64,000 nt of DNA. Source: Pseudomonadota bacterium. GTDB lineage: Bacteria > Pseudomonadota > Alphaproteobacteria > Caulobacterales > Caulobacteraceae. A program made the translations under genes and the position numbers. Location: contig JAEWJI010000026.1 of NCBI GenBank assembly GCA_023386645.1, forward strand, positions 52,121 to 116,120, read 5' to 3'. Shown piece after piece: positions 16,579 through 24,519 of this stretch. The notes under the pieces are model-generated. The model did not search any database. It saw nothing but the letters and a program-made list of their open reading frames with translations, and was not told the origin of the DNA. Every line of letters starts with the position of its first letter. Position 1 is the stretch's first letter.

Positions 16579-18846
16579 ATGATCAGAAATTCAGCCCACG
16601 GCCGCCCCCAGTCCAGTCTTCAGAACGACCCTGTCGACCCGCAGGCGGGTTTCGCCGGCCTCGACAATCTGGTGGATCTGAAGGCGCTCCTGGTGACCTT
16701 CCGACGCCGTCTGCGGCTGTTCTTGGCCGTCAGCCTCATGGTCTTCATCGCGGTGCTGGTGTTCACCGTCCAGGCGACCCCTTTGTTCACCGGGACGGCG
16801 TCGGTGATGATCGACACCCGGCAGGAACGGGTGGTGGACGCCGAGGCGGTGCTCTCTGGCCTCAGCGCCGATGCGGGCGTGGTCGATACCGAAGTCGAAA
16901 TCCTGAAGTCGCGGCAACTGGCGTCTCGCGTGGTCGCGAGCCGGGGGTTGGAACAGGATCCCGAGTTCAACAGAGCCCTGCGGGACAAGGGAGCGGTGGA
17001 ATCCCTGATCGACGGCGTAGGGAGTCTGTTTGGAGCCGCCGCCCCAGACGATGTTCGTCGGCAACTGACGCAGGAACAGGCTCAACGTCAGACCGAACGG
17101 GTGGTCGACGCGGTCCGCAGCCGCCTCTCGATACGACGGGTCGGCCTGACCTATGTCATGAACATCGAGTTCACCTCCTCCAGCCCAGAGAAGGCGGCGC
17201 GTGTCGCCAACGCCTTCGCCGAGAGTTATCTTCTGGAGCAGTTGGAGGCGAAGTTCGACGCGACCCGTCAGGCGAACAGCTGGCTCAACAGACGTCTGGC
17301 GGATCTGCGCGCCGAGGTGCAGCAGAACGAGACCGCGGTCGAACGGTACCGAGCCGCCAACAACCTGCTGTCGGCCTCCGGGGCGACCCTGACCGAGCAG
17401 GAGATCAGCGCCTACAACCAGCAACTAGCCACCGTCCGAGCGCAGCAGGCCGAGGATGAGGCTCGACTAAGGACGGCCCGCGCGCAACTGGCGGCCGGCT
17501 CGACCGGCGAAGACGTGGGCGAGGCCCTTGGCTCCACGGTGGTGCAACAGCTGCGGGCACGGCGAGCCGAGGTTTCAGGCCGGGTCGCCGACCTCTCCAG
17601 CCGCTTCGGCCCCCGCCATCCCGACATGATCCGTGCCGAGCGCGAGCTGGCCGACATCGACACTCAGATCCAGGCTGAGATCCGACGCATCATCTCGAAC
17701 CTCGAAGCCCGGGCGCAGGTGTCGCGGGAGCGGACCGCCTCGATGGCGGGCAGCGTCGCGGGGGCACGCGGGACGCTCGCGGCCAACAATGCCGCCGCCG
17801 TGCGCTTGAACGAGCTTCAACGCAACGCCGAGTCCAGTCGCACCCTCTATCAGTCATTGTTGAACCGTTTTCAGGAAACGACCTCGTCCGATGGCCTTGA
17901 ACAGTCCGACGCCCGGATCGTATCGCGGGCCGTTATCCCGAACAGCCCCAGCTCTCCCAATGTGCCGCTTAACCTGGCGCTGGGCCTGATCCTTGGCCTC
18001 GGGGCGGGAGTCTCAGTCCTTGTGCTGGCGGAAATGCTGGACAGCGGCCTGGGCACGGCTGAGGAGGTAGAGCGGAAGCTCGGCCTGCCAAGCCTGGCCT
18101 CGGTGCCCCTGCTCGCCTCCATCGCCGAAGGTGTAGACAAATCGAGCGCGCCCGCGGACTTCCTGGTGGCCAAACCACTGTCCGCCTTCGCCGAGGCGAT
18201 CCGCGCCCTGCGCACTGCCGTCAACTTCTCCAAGGTCGGCCAGGCGGTGCAGGTGGTGGCTATCAGCTCGTCCCTGCCTGGTGAGGGGAAGACTACGACC
18301 GGTGTCTCCATGGCGCGCTCCGCCGCCCTGGCCGGCCAGTCGGTGATCATCGTGGACTGTGATCTGCGTCGCCGGGCCGTGAACCGGCAGTTCGGGCTGG
18401 AGCCGACGGTCGGGTTGATGGAGGTGCTAAACGGATCAGCCACCTTCGAAAACGCCCTGCACCACGATGAGGCGACGGGGGCCCATGTCTTGCCGCTCGT
18501 CAAGGCCGCCTTCACGCCCAAGGACGTGTTCAACTCGGCGGCGATGGACAGACTGCTGGACGGTCTCCGGGCCCGCTACCAGCTGGTGATTCTCGACACA
18601 GCGCCCGTGCTGGCGGTGTCTGACACCCGCGTCTTGGCCGCCAAGGCGGATACCGTGGTGTTCCTCACACGATGGCGGAAGACGCCTGACAAGGCAGTCG
18701 AGAACGCGCTTCACCTGCTGACCCAAGCCGGGGCGCATCTGGCCGGCGTGGTCTTGGTCCAGGTCGATATGCGCAGTCAGGCGCGTTACGGTTATGGCGA
18801 CGCGGGCTACTACTACGGGGCGTACAAGTCCTACTACACGGCCTAA
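16579..18846 (+). CDS. Wzc/ExoP-like polysaccharide co-polymerase with BY-kinase domain
   Basis: An inner-membrane protein of 755 residues that controls chain length and export. It has a Wzz domain with a first helix near 47-66 (LFLAVSLMVFIAVLVFTVQA), long periplasmic coiled coils (~200-420), and a second helix near 465-485. The cytoplasmic tyrosine-kinase domain has Walker A SSLPGEGKTTTG (~562-573), Walker A' VIIVDCDLRRR, and Walker B LVILDTAPVL. The tail is tyrosine-rich (YGYGDAGYYYGAYKSYYTA), the usual autophosphorylation cluster. It is equivalent to HfsA in Caulobacter holdfast secretion or to ExoP/GumC. It probably works with the Wza-like lipoprotein (21778-22356) and the polymerase that follows five bases downstream. 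Confidence 0.92.
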   Translation: MIRNSAHGRPQSSLQNDPVDPQAGFAGLDNLVDLKALLVTFRRRLRLFLAVSLMVFIAVLVFTVQATPLFTGTASVMIDTRQERVVDAEAVLSGLSADAGVVDTEVEILKSRQLASRVVASRGLEQDPEFNRALRDKGAVESLIDGVGSLFGAAAPDDVRRQLTQEQAQRQTERVVDAVRSRLSIRRVGLTYVMNIEFTSSSPEKAARVANAFAESYLLEQLEAKFDATRQANSWLNRRLADLRAEVQQNETAVERYRAANNLLSASGATLTEQEISAYNQQLATVRAQQAEDEARLRTARAQLAAGSTGEDVGEALGSTVVQQLRARRAEVSGRVADLSSRFGPRHPDMIRAERELADIDTQIQAEIRRIISNLEARAQVSRERTASMAGSVAGARGTLAANNAAAVRLNELQRNAESSRTLYQSLLNRFQETTSSDGLEQSDARIVSRAVIPNSPSSPNVPLNLALGLILGLGAGVSVLVLAEMLDSGLGTAEEVERKLGLPSLASVPLLASIAEGVDKSSAPADFLVAKPLSAFAEAIRALRTAVNFSKVGQAVQVVAISSSLPGEGKTTTGVSMARSAALAGQSVIIVDCDLRRRAVNRQFGLEPTVGLMEVLNGSATFENALHHDEATGAHVLPLVKAAFTPKDVFNSAAMDRLLDGLRARYQLVILDTAPVLAVSDTRVLAAKADTVVFLTRWRKTPDKAVENALHLLTQAGAHLAGVVLVQVDMRSQARYGYGDAGYYYGAYKSYYTA

Positions 18847-18851
18847 GCCAG

Positions 18852-20171
18852 GTGACGCTGACGCTCCTGCGACGCGGTCGGGACTGGACGCTGCTGGGCT
18901 TGCCATGGGCCCTGGTCTTCGTCACGCACCTCTTCTACGGCGCCTTCCTGCCGGTCCCGGCTCTGAGCCTGGTCGCCAGCGGTTCAGCTTTAACGCTTCT
19001 GGCGCTCCTGAACCGGGAGCGGGCTGACGACCTGGCTGGTGTCCGAGGCCTCAAGCTGATTGCGGCTGTGTTCGTGGCCGTCATGGCTGTTGGATTCTGG
19101 TCCCTGACCGACGCCATGCCGTCAGGAGTCCACCCCCTGTGGATCTGGGCCGGTCGCGAGGAGGGCGCCGCCACCATCGATCGGTCAGCAACGGTTATTG
19201 AGCTCCTGAAGCTCATGGGCCTCGCGTGCTTCTTCGTTCTGGGCTGTCTCCTGGGCGCGAGATCGGAACGCGCCCGTAAAACACTCACCGCCCTTCTGGC
19301 CATCGGCGCGGTATGGGCCCTGTGGGCCTTCGTCACCTTCCTGGGATCAGGGCAGAGACTTTCGGCCACACGTCTCGATGGCGGGTTCTATACATCAAAC
19401 AGCGCCGGGACGGTCCTCGGAATGCTCATGGTCGTCGCCGTGGGCTGGACCCTTTCCCAGTGGCGGCAGACGAAAGGCCTCGCGCGTCTCGATCAGTTGT
19501 CTCGGGCGATTCCGGGGCTGGCCTGCGTCCTGCTCTTCGCCGCCTGCCTTCTATTGACGAGTTCGCGCGCGGCGATCGGCGCGACCCTCCTTGCCGTTAT
19601 GCTGGTCATGGTTTGTGACGGCGTCGCCGGCGGCAGTCGTCGGTTCGTTCGGATCTGGGTCGTCGCCTGCGCGGCTGCGATCGGTTTGGCGGTATACGCC
19701 GCGACGCGCACCTCCTCCCTACAGCGCTTTGATACTGTGGGGATCGACGCCGAGCTCCGCCGCACTCTGCTGGATGTTCACTGGCAGGCGTTTCTGGCCT
19801 CGCCGCTGACAGGCCATGGTCTGGGAACCTACACCTGGATCAACAACCAGCAGACCACGGCGGAGACCTATCCGATCCTGTCCGCGACCGTCGTCCTCCA
19901 TAACGCGCCGATCCAGTGGCTTGAGGAGGCAGGTCTTCTGGGGGCGCTGCCCATGTTCGGGCTAGTCGTCAGCATCATTGGTTTCACCGTCTGCCATGCG
20001 CTGCATCGGCGCTCCGACCGGAGCCTATTATTCAGTCTCGTGGCCGCAAGTTTGTTGATAGTGCTCCATTCCCTGGCGGACGTCTCCTTACAGACGCCGT
20101 CGATCACTGCCTTCTGGGCCCTCATTCTGGGCGTTGGGTACGCGGCTAGCCAAGCCTCGATGCGGCGATGA
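18852..20171 (+). CDS. O-antigen ligase/polymerase-like (Wzy family) membrane protein
   Basis: A protein of 439 residues with 10-12 predicted membrane helices and a large periplasmic loop in the second half. That loop includes HWQAFLASPLTGHGLGTYTW and HNAPIQWLEEAGLLGALPM. The G-x-G-x-x-x-(F/Y) and H-N-x-x-x-x-x-x-E-x-G pattern is typical of the Wzy_C/O-antigen ligase superfamily. It most likely polymerises lipid-linked repeat units in the periplasm. GTG 18852 follows the BY-kinase stop by five bases. The stop overlaps a short coupled frame at 20168. Confidence 0.85.
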   Translation: MTLTLLRRGRDWTLLGLPWALVFVTHLFYGAFLPVPALSLVASGSALTLLALLNRERADDLAGVRGLKLIAAVFVAVMAVGFWSLTDAMPSGVHPLWIWAGREEGAATIDRSATVIELLKLMGLACFFVLGCLLGARSERARKTLTALLAIGAVWALWAFVTFLGSGQRLSATRLDGGFYTSNSAGTVLGMLMVVAVGWTLSQWRQTKGLARLDQLSRAIPGLACVLLFAACLLLTSSRAAIGATLLAVMLVMVCDGVAGGSRRFVRIWVVACAAAIGLAVYAATRTSSLQRFDTVGIDAELRRTLLDVHWQAFLASPLTGHGLGTYTWINNQQTTAETYPILSATVVLHNAPIQWLEEAGLLGALPMFGLVVSIIGFTVCHALHRRSDRSLLFSLVAASLLIVLHSLADVSLQTPSITAFWALILGVGYAASQASMRR

Positions 20172-20344
20172 CGCGGCTCCTCCCTTCGTTTGAAGCCAGC
20201 CGCAGTGTTGAACACCGCGATGGCCGGGCGCGACCGAGCCGGGGCGACATCAAGACCGACGTGACCGGCCCTATTGCCTCTGTTGCTATTCCAACCGTGA
20301 AAAAACACACTGGCGGGACTCCCGGAGAAGGTTGGGCGGGATGA
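20168..20344 (+). CDS. Possible small protein, translationally coupled on both sides
   Basis: A 58-codon frame beginning MTRLLPSFEASRSVEHRD and ending TPGEGWAG. Its ATG overlaps the polymerase stop (ATGA) and its own stop overlaps the next gene start (ATGA). This double overlap is what joins real genes elsewhere in this window, and it fills an otherwise empty 170-base gap. The product is hydrophilic and basic, with no recognised domain. It could be a true small protein or a translational bridge, and chance is possible. Confidence 0.4.
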   Translation: MTRLLPSFEASRSVEHRDGRARPSRGDIKTDVTGPIASVAIPTVKKHTGGTPGEGWAG

Positions 20345-20898
20345 AGCTGATCAATGCAGCCACCCTCGCTGCCGCCCTAGCGGCGCTGACCCTCACTGCA
20401 TCCGGACTCGCGACTATCGCACTGGTGAACCCGTCCAATCCCGTCGGGGACTATCTGGGACTGGCGGAGGTTCACGAAAGGCGCGCTACCGCCTTGCTTG
20501 TGAATCCACAGCCAAGCTTCGACCAGTTGGACAGAGCGGCCTTTGAGACGCACAGATCGCTAGCCTTGGCTCCCGCCAATCCTCGTCCCTGGTTGCGCCT
20601 CGCCTATATCGAAAGCCGGCGATCTGGGCAGTTGACCCAAACCGGGTTGGAACACTTAGAGCGCTCCTATGTCCTTGCGCCCTATGGTCCCGACGACAGC
20701 CCCTGGCGCCTGAGCTTCATGTTCGAGCATTGGGATCGGCTCACGCCGGAACTCCGTCAGTTCGCACTTCGAGAGCTAGCGCTACAGAGGCGCGAGGCAG
20801 GACAGCATATCCTTACGCAGGTCACCAATCCCCAAGGACGTCTGGCTCTGGCGGTCATGCTGGAGGCGCCCGATCACCCCGGCACGACAGGCGACTGA
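20341..20898 (+). CDS. Membrane-anchored hypothetical protein with TPR-like helices
   Basis: A protein of 185 residues, no family assigned. It has an N-terminal hydrophobic signal or anchor (LINAATLAAALAALTLTASG). Helical pairs follow that resemble tetratricopeptide repeats: ETHRSLALAPANPRPWLRLA and LERSYVLAPYGPDDSPWRL, with the typical A-x-x-x-x-P spacing. Start at ATG 20341, with GGAGAAGG upstream; a TTG nine bases earlier is less likely. It sits between polymerase and phosphatase and overlaps the phosphatase start by one base (TGATG). A scaffolding role in the periplasmic part of polysaccharide secretion is plausible but unproven. Confidence 0.65.
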   Translation: MKLINAATLAAALAALTLTASGLATIALVNPSNPVGDYLGLAEVHERRATALLVNPQPSFDQLDRAAFETHRSLALAPANPRPWLRLAYIESRRSGQLTQTGLEHLERSYVLAPYGPDDSPWRLSFMFEHWDRLTPELRQFALRELALQRREAGQHILTQVTNPQGRLALAVMLEAPDHPGTTGD

Positions 20899-21701
20899 TG
20901 TTCGACTTCCGTCGCCTGGCGAAACCCGCACCTATCCGAGCAGCGCCCCGTGTCCCGGGCGGCGCCCTGGTTTGGGCCATCGGCGACGTGCATGGGCGCG
21001 ACGATCTCCTCGGACCGCTCCTGGAGCATATACTCGACGACTTCAGGAGCAGCGCCTGCGAAGCGCCGGTGCTTATCGGACTGGGCGATTACGTCGATCG
21101 CGGCCCGAACTCGCGCGCCGTCATTGATAGGCTTCTGGAGGTCCAGATGTCGGGCGTGGACTGCATCTTCCTGATGGGTAATCACGAAGAGGCGCTGCTG
21201 ACCTTCCTGTCAGAACCTCAGATGGGACCGAGCTGGGCCCAGTTTGGCGGCCGTGAGACCCTCTGGTCGTATGGAGTGTCGCCGCCGACCTCCGCGGCGG
21301 ACGCGGAGGCATGGCGAATGACCGCATCCGCTTTCGCAGATGCGCTACCTGCAGGACACCTGGCCTTCCTCCAGGCCCTCGCGCTGTCCCAGGAGATCGG
21401 GGATTATATCTTCGTCCATGCCGGGGTACGACCTGGACTCCCCATGGAGAGCCAGTCACGACAGGACCTCCTGTGGATCCGGCACGCATTTCTCGATCAC
21501 CGGGGCCCGTTCCCGAAAGTCGTGGTCCATGGCCACACTCCAATGGAGCGTGTGGTTGTCACGCCATATCGCATCGGAGTTGATACGGGCGCATACGCCA
21601 CGAGCCGGCTCTCCGCCGTTCGGCTGGTCAACGAGACGCGCCAGGTGGCTCTCGCGCATATGGCGGGCGGTATGGTTACTGTCGATCGGATGACGCTCTA
21701 G
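20898..21701 (+). CDS. PPP-family metallophosphatase (serine/threonine phosphatase-like)
   Basis: A cytoplasmic protein of 267 residues with all calcineurin-like phosphatase motifs: GDVHGR (29-34), GDYVDRG (63-69), GNHEE (94-98), VHAG and HGHTP. These bind a dimetal centre and hydrolyse phosphoesters. The closest types are bacterial PrpA/ApaH-like phosphatases. Start at ATG 20898 in a TGATG overlap with the preceding gene. Within an exopolysaccharide operon containing a BY-kinase, it may act on phosphorylated proteins of the secretion machine, a role usually held by Wzb-type tyrosine phosphatases. That link is inferred from position only. Confidence 0.85.
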   Translation: MFDFRRLAKPAPIRAAPRVPGGALVWAIGDVHGRDDLLGPLLEHILDDFRSSACEAPVLIGLGDYVDRGPNSRAVIDRLLEVQMSGVDCIFLMGNHEEALLTFLSEPQMGPSWAQFGGRETLWSYGVSPPTSAADAEAWRMTASAFADALPAGHLAFLQALALSQEIGDYIFVHAGVRPGLPMESQSRQDLLWIRHAFLDHRGPFPKVVVHGHTPMERVVVTPYRIGVDTGAYATSRLSAVRLVNETRQVALAHMAGGMVTVDRMTL

Positions 21702-21777
21702 CGCCAGTTGTCATGCCTGCGCCTGACCGTCGAAGTGCTGTAGAGTCTTTCAATCATTATCCACCTTCGAGCTCCTG

Positions 21778-22356
21778 ATGTATCGACTGCCAGCGGTTTT
21801 GCTTCTCGGTCTTCTTGTGCTGCTCGGCCTTAGCGGTTGCGCCCAGGGACCCTTGGCTCCGGCCTCGGCGTTCGAAGCGGCTGAGAGCCGGTCCATCGAC
21901 GAGTACCGCTTGGGAGTTGCTGACAAGGTACGGGTCACTGTTTTCGGTGAGGAAGCGCTGTCAGGTGAGTTCGTGGTCAGCAGCAACGGCAAGGTGTCGC
22001 TGCCGCTCATAGGGGAGACCCAGGCTGCCGGGTTCACGATCGCCCAGTTGCAGGAGGAGATCGCCGCCAGCTATCGCAACGGCTATCTGAGAGAGCCCCG
22101 GGTGAGCGCCGAGGTTTTGAACTACAGGCCATTCTACATTCTGGGTGAGGTCGAGCGCCCTGGTGAATACCCCTACACAAACGGGCTAACCGTGCTCAAT
22201 TCGGTTGCGACTGCTGGCGGGTTTACTTACCGCGCTGATACCAGCCGTGTTTTCATCAAACGGGCCAACGGCGACAGCGAGGAGTCCTATCCTCTCACAA
22301 CGGTCACGCGGGTAGCGCCTGGCGACACGATCCGCATCCGCGAACGACTGTTCTAG
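21778..22356 (+). CDS. Wza-like polysaccharide export lipoprotein (short form)
   Basis: A protein of 192 residues with signal peptide and lipobox LSGC (Cys21). The polysaccharide-export domain reads YRLGVADKVRVTVFGEEAL, and SLPLIGETQAAGFT follows. One SLBB-type segment reads FYILGEVERPGEYPYTNGLTVLNSVATAGGF. It lacks the extra domains and C-terminal helix of E. coli Wza, like the short HfsD/ExoF-type proteins. It should form the periplasmic and outer-membrane conduit together with the BY-kinase and perhaps the BBP2 barrel. It is separated from the phosphatase by 76 bases, so it may have its own promoter. Confidence 0.9.
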   Translation: MYRLPAVLLLGLLVLLGLSGCAQGPLAPASAFEAAESRSIDEYRLGVADKVRVTVFGEEALSGEFVVSSNGKVSLPLIGETQAAGFTIAQLQEEIAASYRNGYLREPRVSAEVLNYRPFYILGEVERPGEYPYTNGLTVLNSVATAGGFTYRADTSRVFIKRANGDSEESYPLTTVTRVAPGDTIRIRERLF

Positions 22357-22453
22357 TTCTGCATGCTCGACGGTGCGGGACTTGCTTCACTGTCGCCTTT
22401 GCAGCCGGCGGATCATCCTGAGTTGCAGCCGCGGTCCAAAACCCCTGTGAGCC

Positions 22454-23596
22454 ATGTCGCCATCTGACGAACTGCCGGAAGAAGACCTGCGTCCCTCGTT
22501 GATGGACCGTGTCCGTACCTGGGCCGCGACAGACGTCGGGGGCTGGTCCCTGGTGGGCGGTCTGGCCGTATTCGCCCTGATCGGCGTGGTCCTGGCTGGG
22601 ATGCAGTTGCGACCACGATCTGAGGTTCCGGTCGATCGGGCGATCGTTCGAGAGGAAGCCCCTCCACCCGGAGCCGTCGAGGCTTTCACCCTGTCGCCGG
22701 ATGCGCTCCAGAAGCTGAGTTATGAGGCGGCGCGCGAGTACAACCGATCACTGCCATTCTCGACGGCGCCGCTGTCTGCGGCCGCACGGTTTATCGCACC
22801 GACCGACGATGTGCAGAACTATGCCCGCGCTCTGGATTGCCTGACGGCCGCTGTCTATTACGAGGCGGCGTCGGAGAGCGCGGCGGGGCAGGCCGCCGTC
22901 GCACAGGTCGTGATCAACCGCAGCCGTCACCCGGCCTATCCGCGGACGATCTGCGGGGTGGTGTTCCAAGGAGCGCAGCGGACCACTGGGTGCCAATTCA
23001 GCTTCACCTGCGACGGGGCTCTGGCTCGACCTCCTTTGAAGTTCGGCTGGGCTCGGGCGCGGGCGGTCGCGACGGCCGCGCTGAATGGTGCGGTCGCGCC
23101 CGAGGTCGGGCTGGCCACTCACTATCACACTGACTGGGTCGCGCCGTATTGGGCTCCCCGCCTGACCAAACTCGTGCAGATTGGAACCCACATCTTCTAT
23201 CGCTGGCCCGGCCTCTGGGGACGGCCGACGGCTTTTAACCGTGCCTATGCTCCTCCTGAGCCATTGATTGCGGCGCTGGGCGCTCTGGCTACTCCGATCG
23301 AAGACATCCAACCCGCGCCGGAGCTGACACCGATCGATCTGGCGCTCCCGATGACGCCGCTGCCATCCCTAGTGGCCCCACCCTTGGAGCCGCTCACACC
23401 GTCTGGGCGGTTGGACCAGGAGACGAACCCGCTCGAAACGACAGCCACACCACTGCCGCCAGTAGTGAGTGTCGCCCAGACGGCTGCGGAGCGAGAGGCG
23501 CGACAGGCGACGGCGACCATCTCCGATCCCCTGTCGAACCCAGGCCAAGCCCGTCCACAGCGCCGGCAGCGCTTGCCGGCTCCATCGGGCTGGTGA
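22454..23596 (+). CDS. SleB-type cell wall hydrolase, membrane anchored
   Basis: A protein of 380 residues. One N-terminal membrane helix (WSLVGGLAVFALIGVVLAGM) is followed by a periplasmic hydrolase_2/SleB domain at about 120-260. It has the catalytic-type segment LDCLTAAVYYEAASES, then AVAQVVINRSRHPAYP, CGVVFQGAQRTTGCQFSFTCDG and HYHTDWVAPYW, all family signatures of lytic enzymes that cleave peptidoglycan. A Pro-rich tail of about 120 residues follows. In alphaproteobacteria such proteins act in wall remodelling. It may open the wall for the polysaccharide machine upstream, but it has a 97-base gap before it and may be independent. Confidence 0.85.
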   Translation: MSPSDELPEEDLRPSLMDRVRTWAATDVGGWSLVGGLAVFALIGVVLAGMQLRPRSEVPVDRAIVREEAPPPGAVEAFTLSPDALQKLSYEAAREYNRSLPFSTAPLSAAARFIAPTDDVQNYARALDCLTAAVYYEAASESAAGQAAVAQVVINRSRHPAYPRTICGVVFQGAQRTTGCQFSFTCDGALARPPLKFGWARARAVATAALNGAVAPEVGLATHYHTDWVAPYWAPRLTKLVQIGTHIFYRWPGLWGRPTAFNRAYAPPEPLIAALGALATPIEDIQPAPELTPIDLALPMTPLPSLVAPPLEPLTPSGRLDQETNPLETTATPLPPVVSVAQTAAEREARQATATISDPLSNPGQARPQRRQRLPAPSGW

Positions 23597-23757
23597 GGCC
23601 GTCCAGCCGCCATCCATCCGGGCGTCTCCAAGACTGTCTACAGCAGCCACACGTGTCAGTGGCCGGCCCTTCCTCAGTTCGCGCCTGCGCGAATGGGGCT
23701 TCGCTGACGGCTGTCGCCTAAGCGGATGAGGCTTAGTTCAAGCTATGCCTGCGGCGG

Positions 23758-24414
23758 TCAGCCGGACGCATCGGTAGGCGAGGGTTGAGTCGAGTAGGCC
23801 GCAACGAAAGCGGTGCAGATCTCGTCGGTCGTCTGATTGAGGTTGAGAGGGCGACAGTCTGATCCGCCCATGTGGTTCTGGTGCAGGATCGCCAGCAGCA
23901 GAGGCGAGACCAGCATCAGAGAAGCAGCGCGGACGTCGCACGGACGCATCTCCCCGCGGTCCAGATGGGCCTGTAGGCGCGCGGCCAGTGCGTCCAGCGT
24001 CGGGTCCAGAATGAAGCCCAACGTGGAGGGGCCGATGCGGGGGTCGAGCAGGCCTTCGGCGAGGCTGACGGCGAACAGGTCGCCGAGCGGCACGCGCCGT
24101 GGAGCATCGATCGCACGAAGCAGCGACTGGACGTAGTCCCTGACAGAGGTCTCGAAATCGCCGACCGGTTGCGACACCGTTTGCAGACGGCCATCGGCCT
24201 CCGCTCGCATGAGCTCCAGGGCTCCGGACACCAGTTCGGCGCGGCTGCCGAAATAGTGACGCAGGGTCGAGACGGTGACTCCGGCGGCCTCCGCAAGCTG
24301 CCGCAGGCTGGGCCGCGCGAGTTCGCGCTGCATGATCGTGGGGATCATGCGCTCCAGAAGCTGTGCCCGCTTCTGCTGATAGTCTGCGTCGCGGGCGCCC
24401 TTCGGCCTGGCCAA
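23758..24414 (-). CDS. TetR family regulator next to the carotenoid operon
   Basis: A protein of 218 residues. The N-terminal helix-turn-helix reads SLRQLAEAAGVTVSTLRHYF, followed by GSRAELVSGALELM, and then a ligand-binding domain. Start taken as TTG 24414: GGAGA lies at a good distance upstream and it gives MARPKGARDADYQQKR, the common opening of this TetR subgroup. It is transcribed divergently from crtY with 105 bases between, so it is the natural candidate regulator of crtYIB. No clear palindrome was found between them, and the ligand is unknown. Confidence 0.85.
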   Translation of the reverse strand: MARPKGARDADYQQKRAQLLERMIPTIMQRELARPSLRQLAEAAGVTVSTLRHYFGSRAELVSGALELMRAEADGRLQTVSQPVGDFETSVRDYVQSLLRAIDAPRRVPLGDLFAVSLAEGLLDPRIGPSTLGFILDPTLDALAARLQAHLDRGEMRPCDVRAASLMLVSPLLLAILHQNHMGGSDCRPLNLNQTTDEICTAFVAAYSTQPSPTDASG

Positions 24415-24467
24415 TTTCTGTCTCCATAGCCAGCGTAACAAACTGACGCAGGGACACAAACGCACTG

Positions 24468-24495
24468 TGGACCGGCGGTTCTTTCCCTCTAATAT
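24468..24495 (+). promoter_or_regulatory. Likely promoter of the crtYIB operon
   Basis: TGGACC (24468-24473) and TAATAT (24490-24495) are separated by 16 bases, close to the -35/-10 consensus. A GGAGG ribosome site follows at 24508-24512. Transcription from here would begin at about 24502, just upstream of the probable crtY start. Confidence 0.5.
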
Positions 24496-24519
24496 TCGAA
24501 AGAACGCGGAGGTCGTGCA

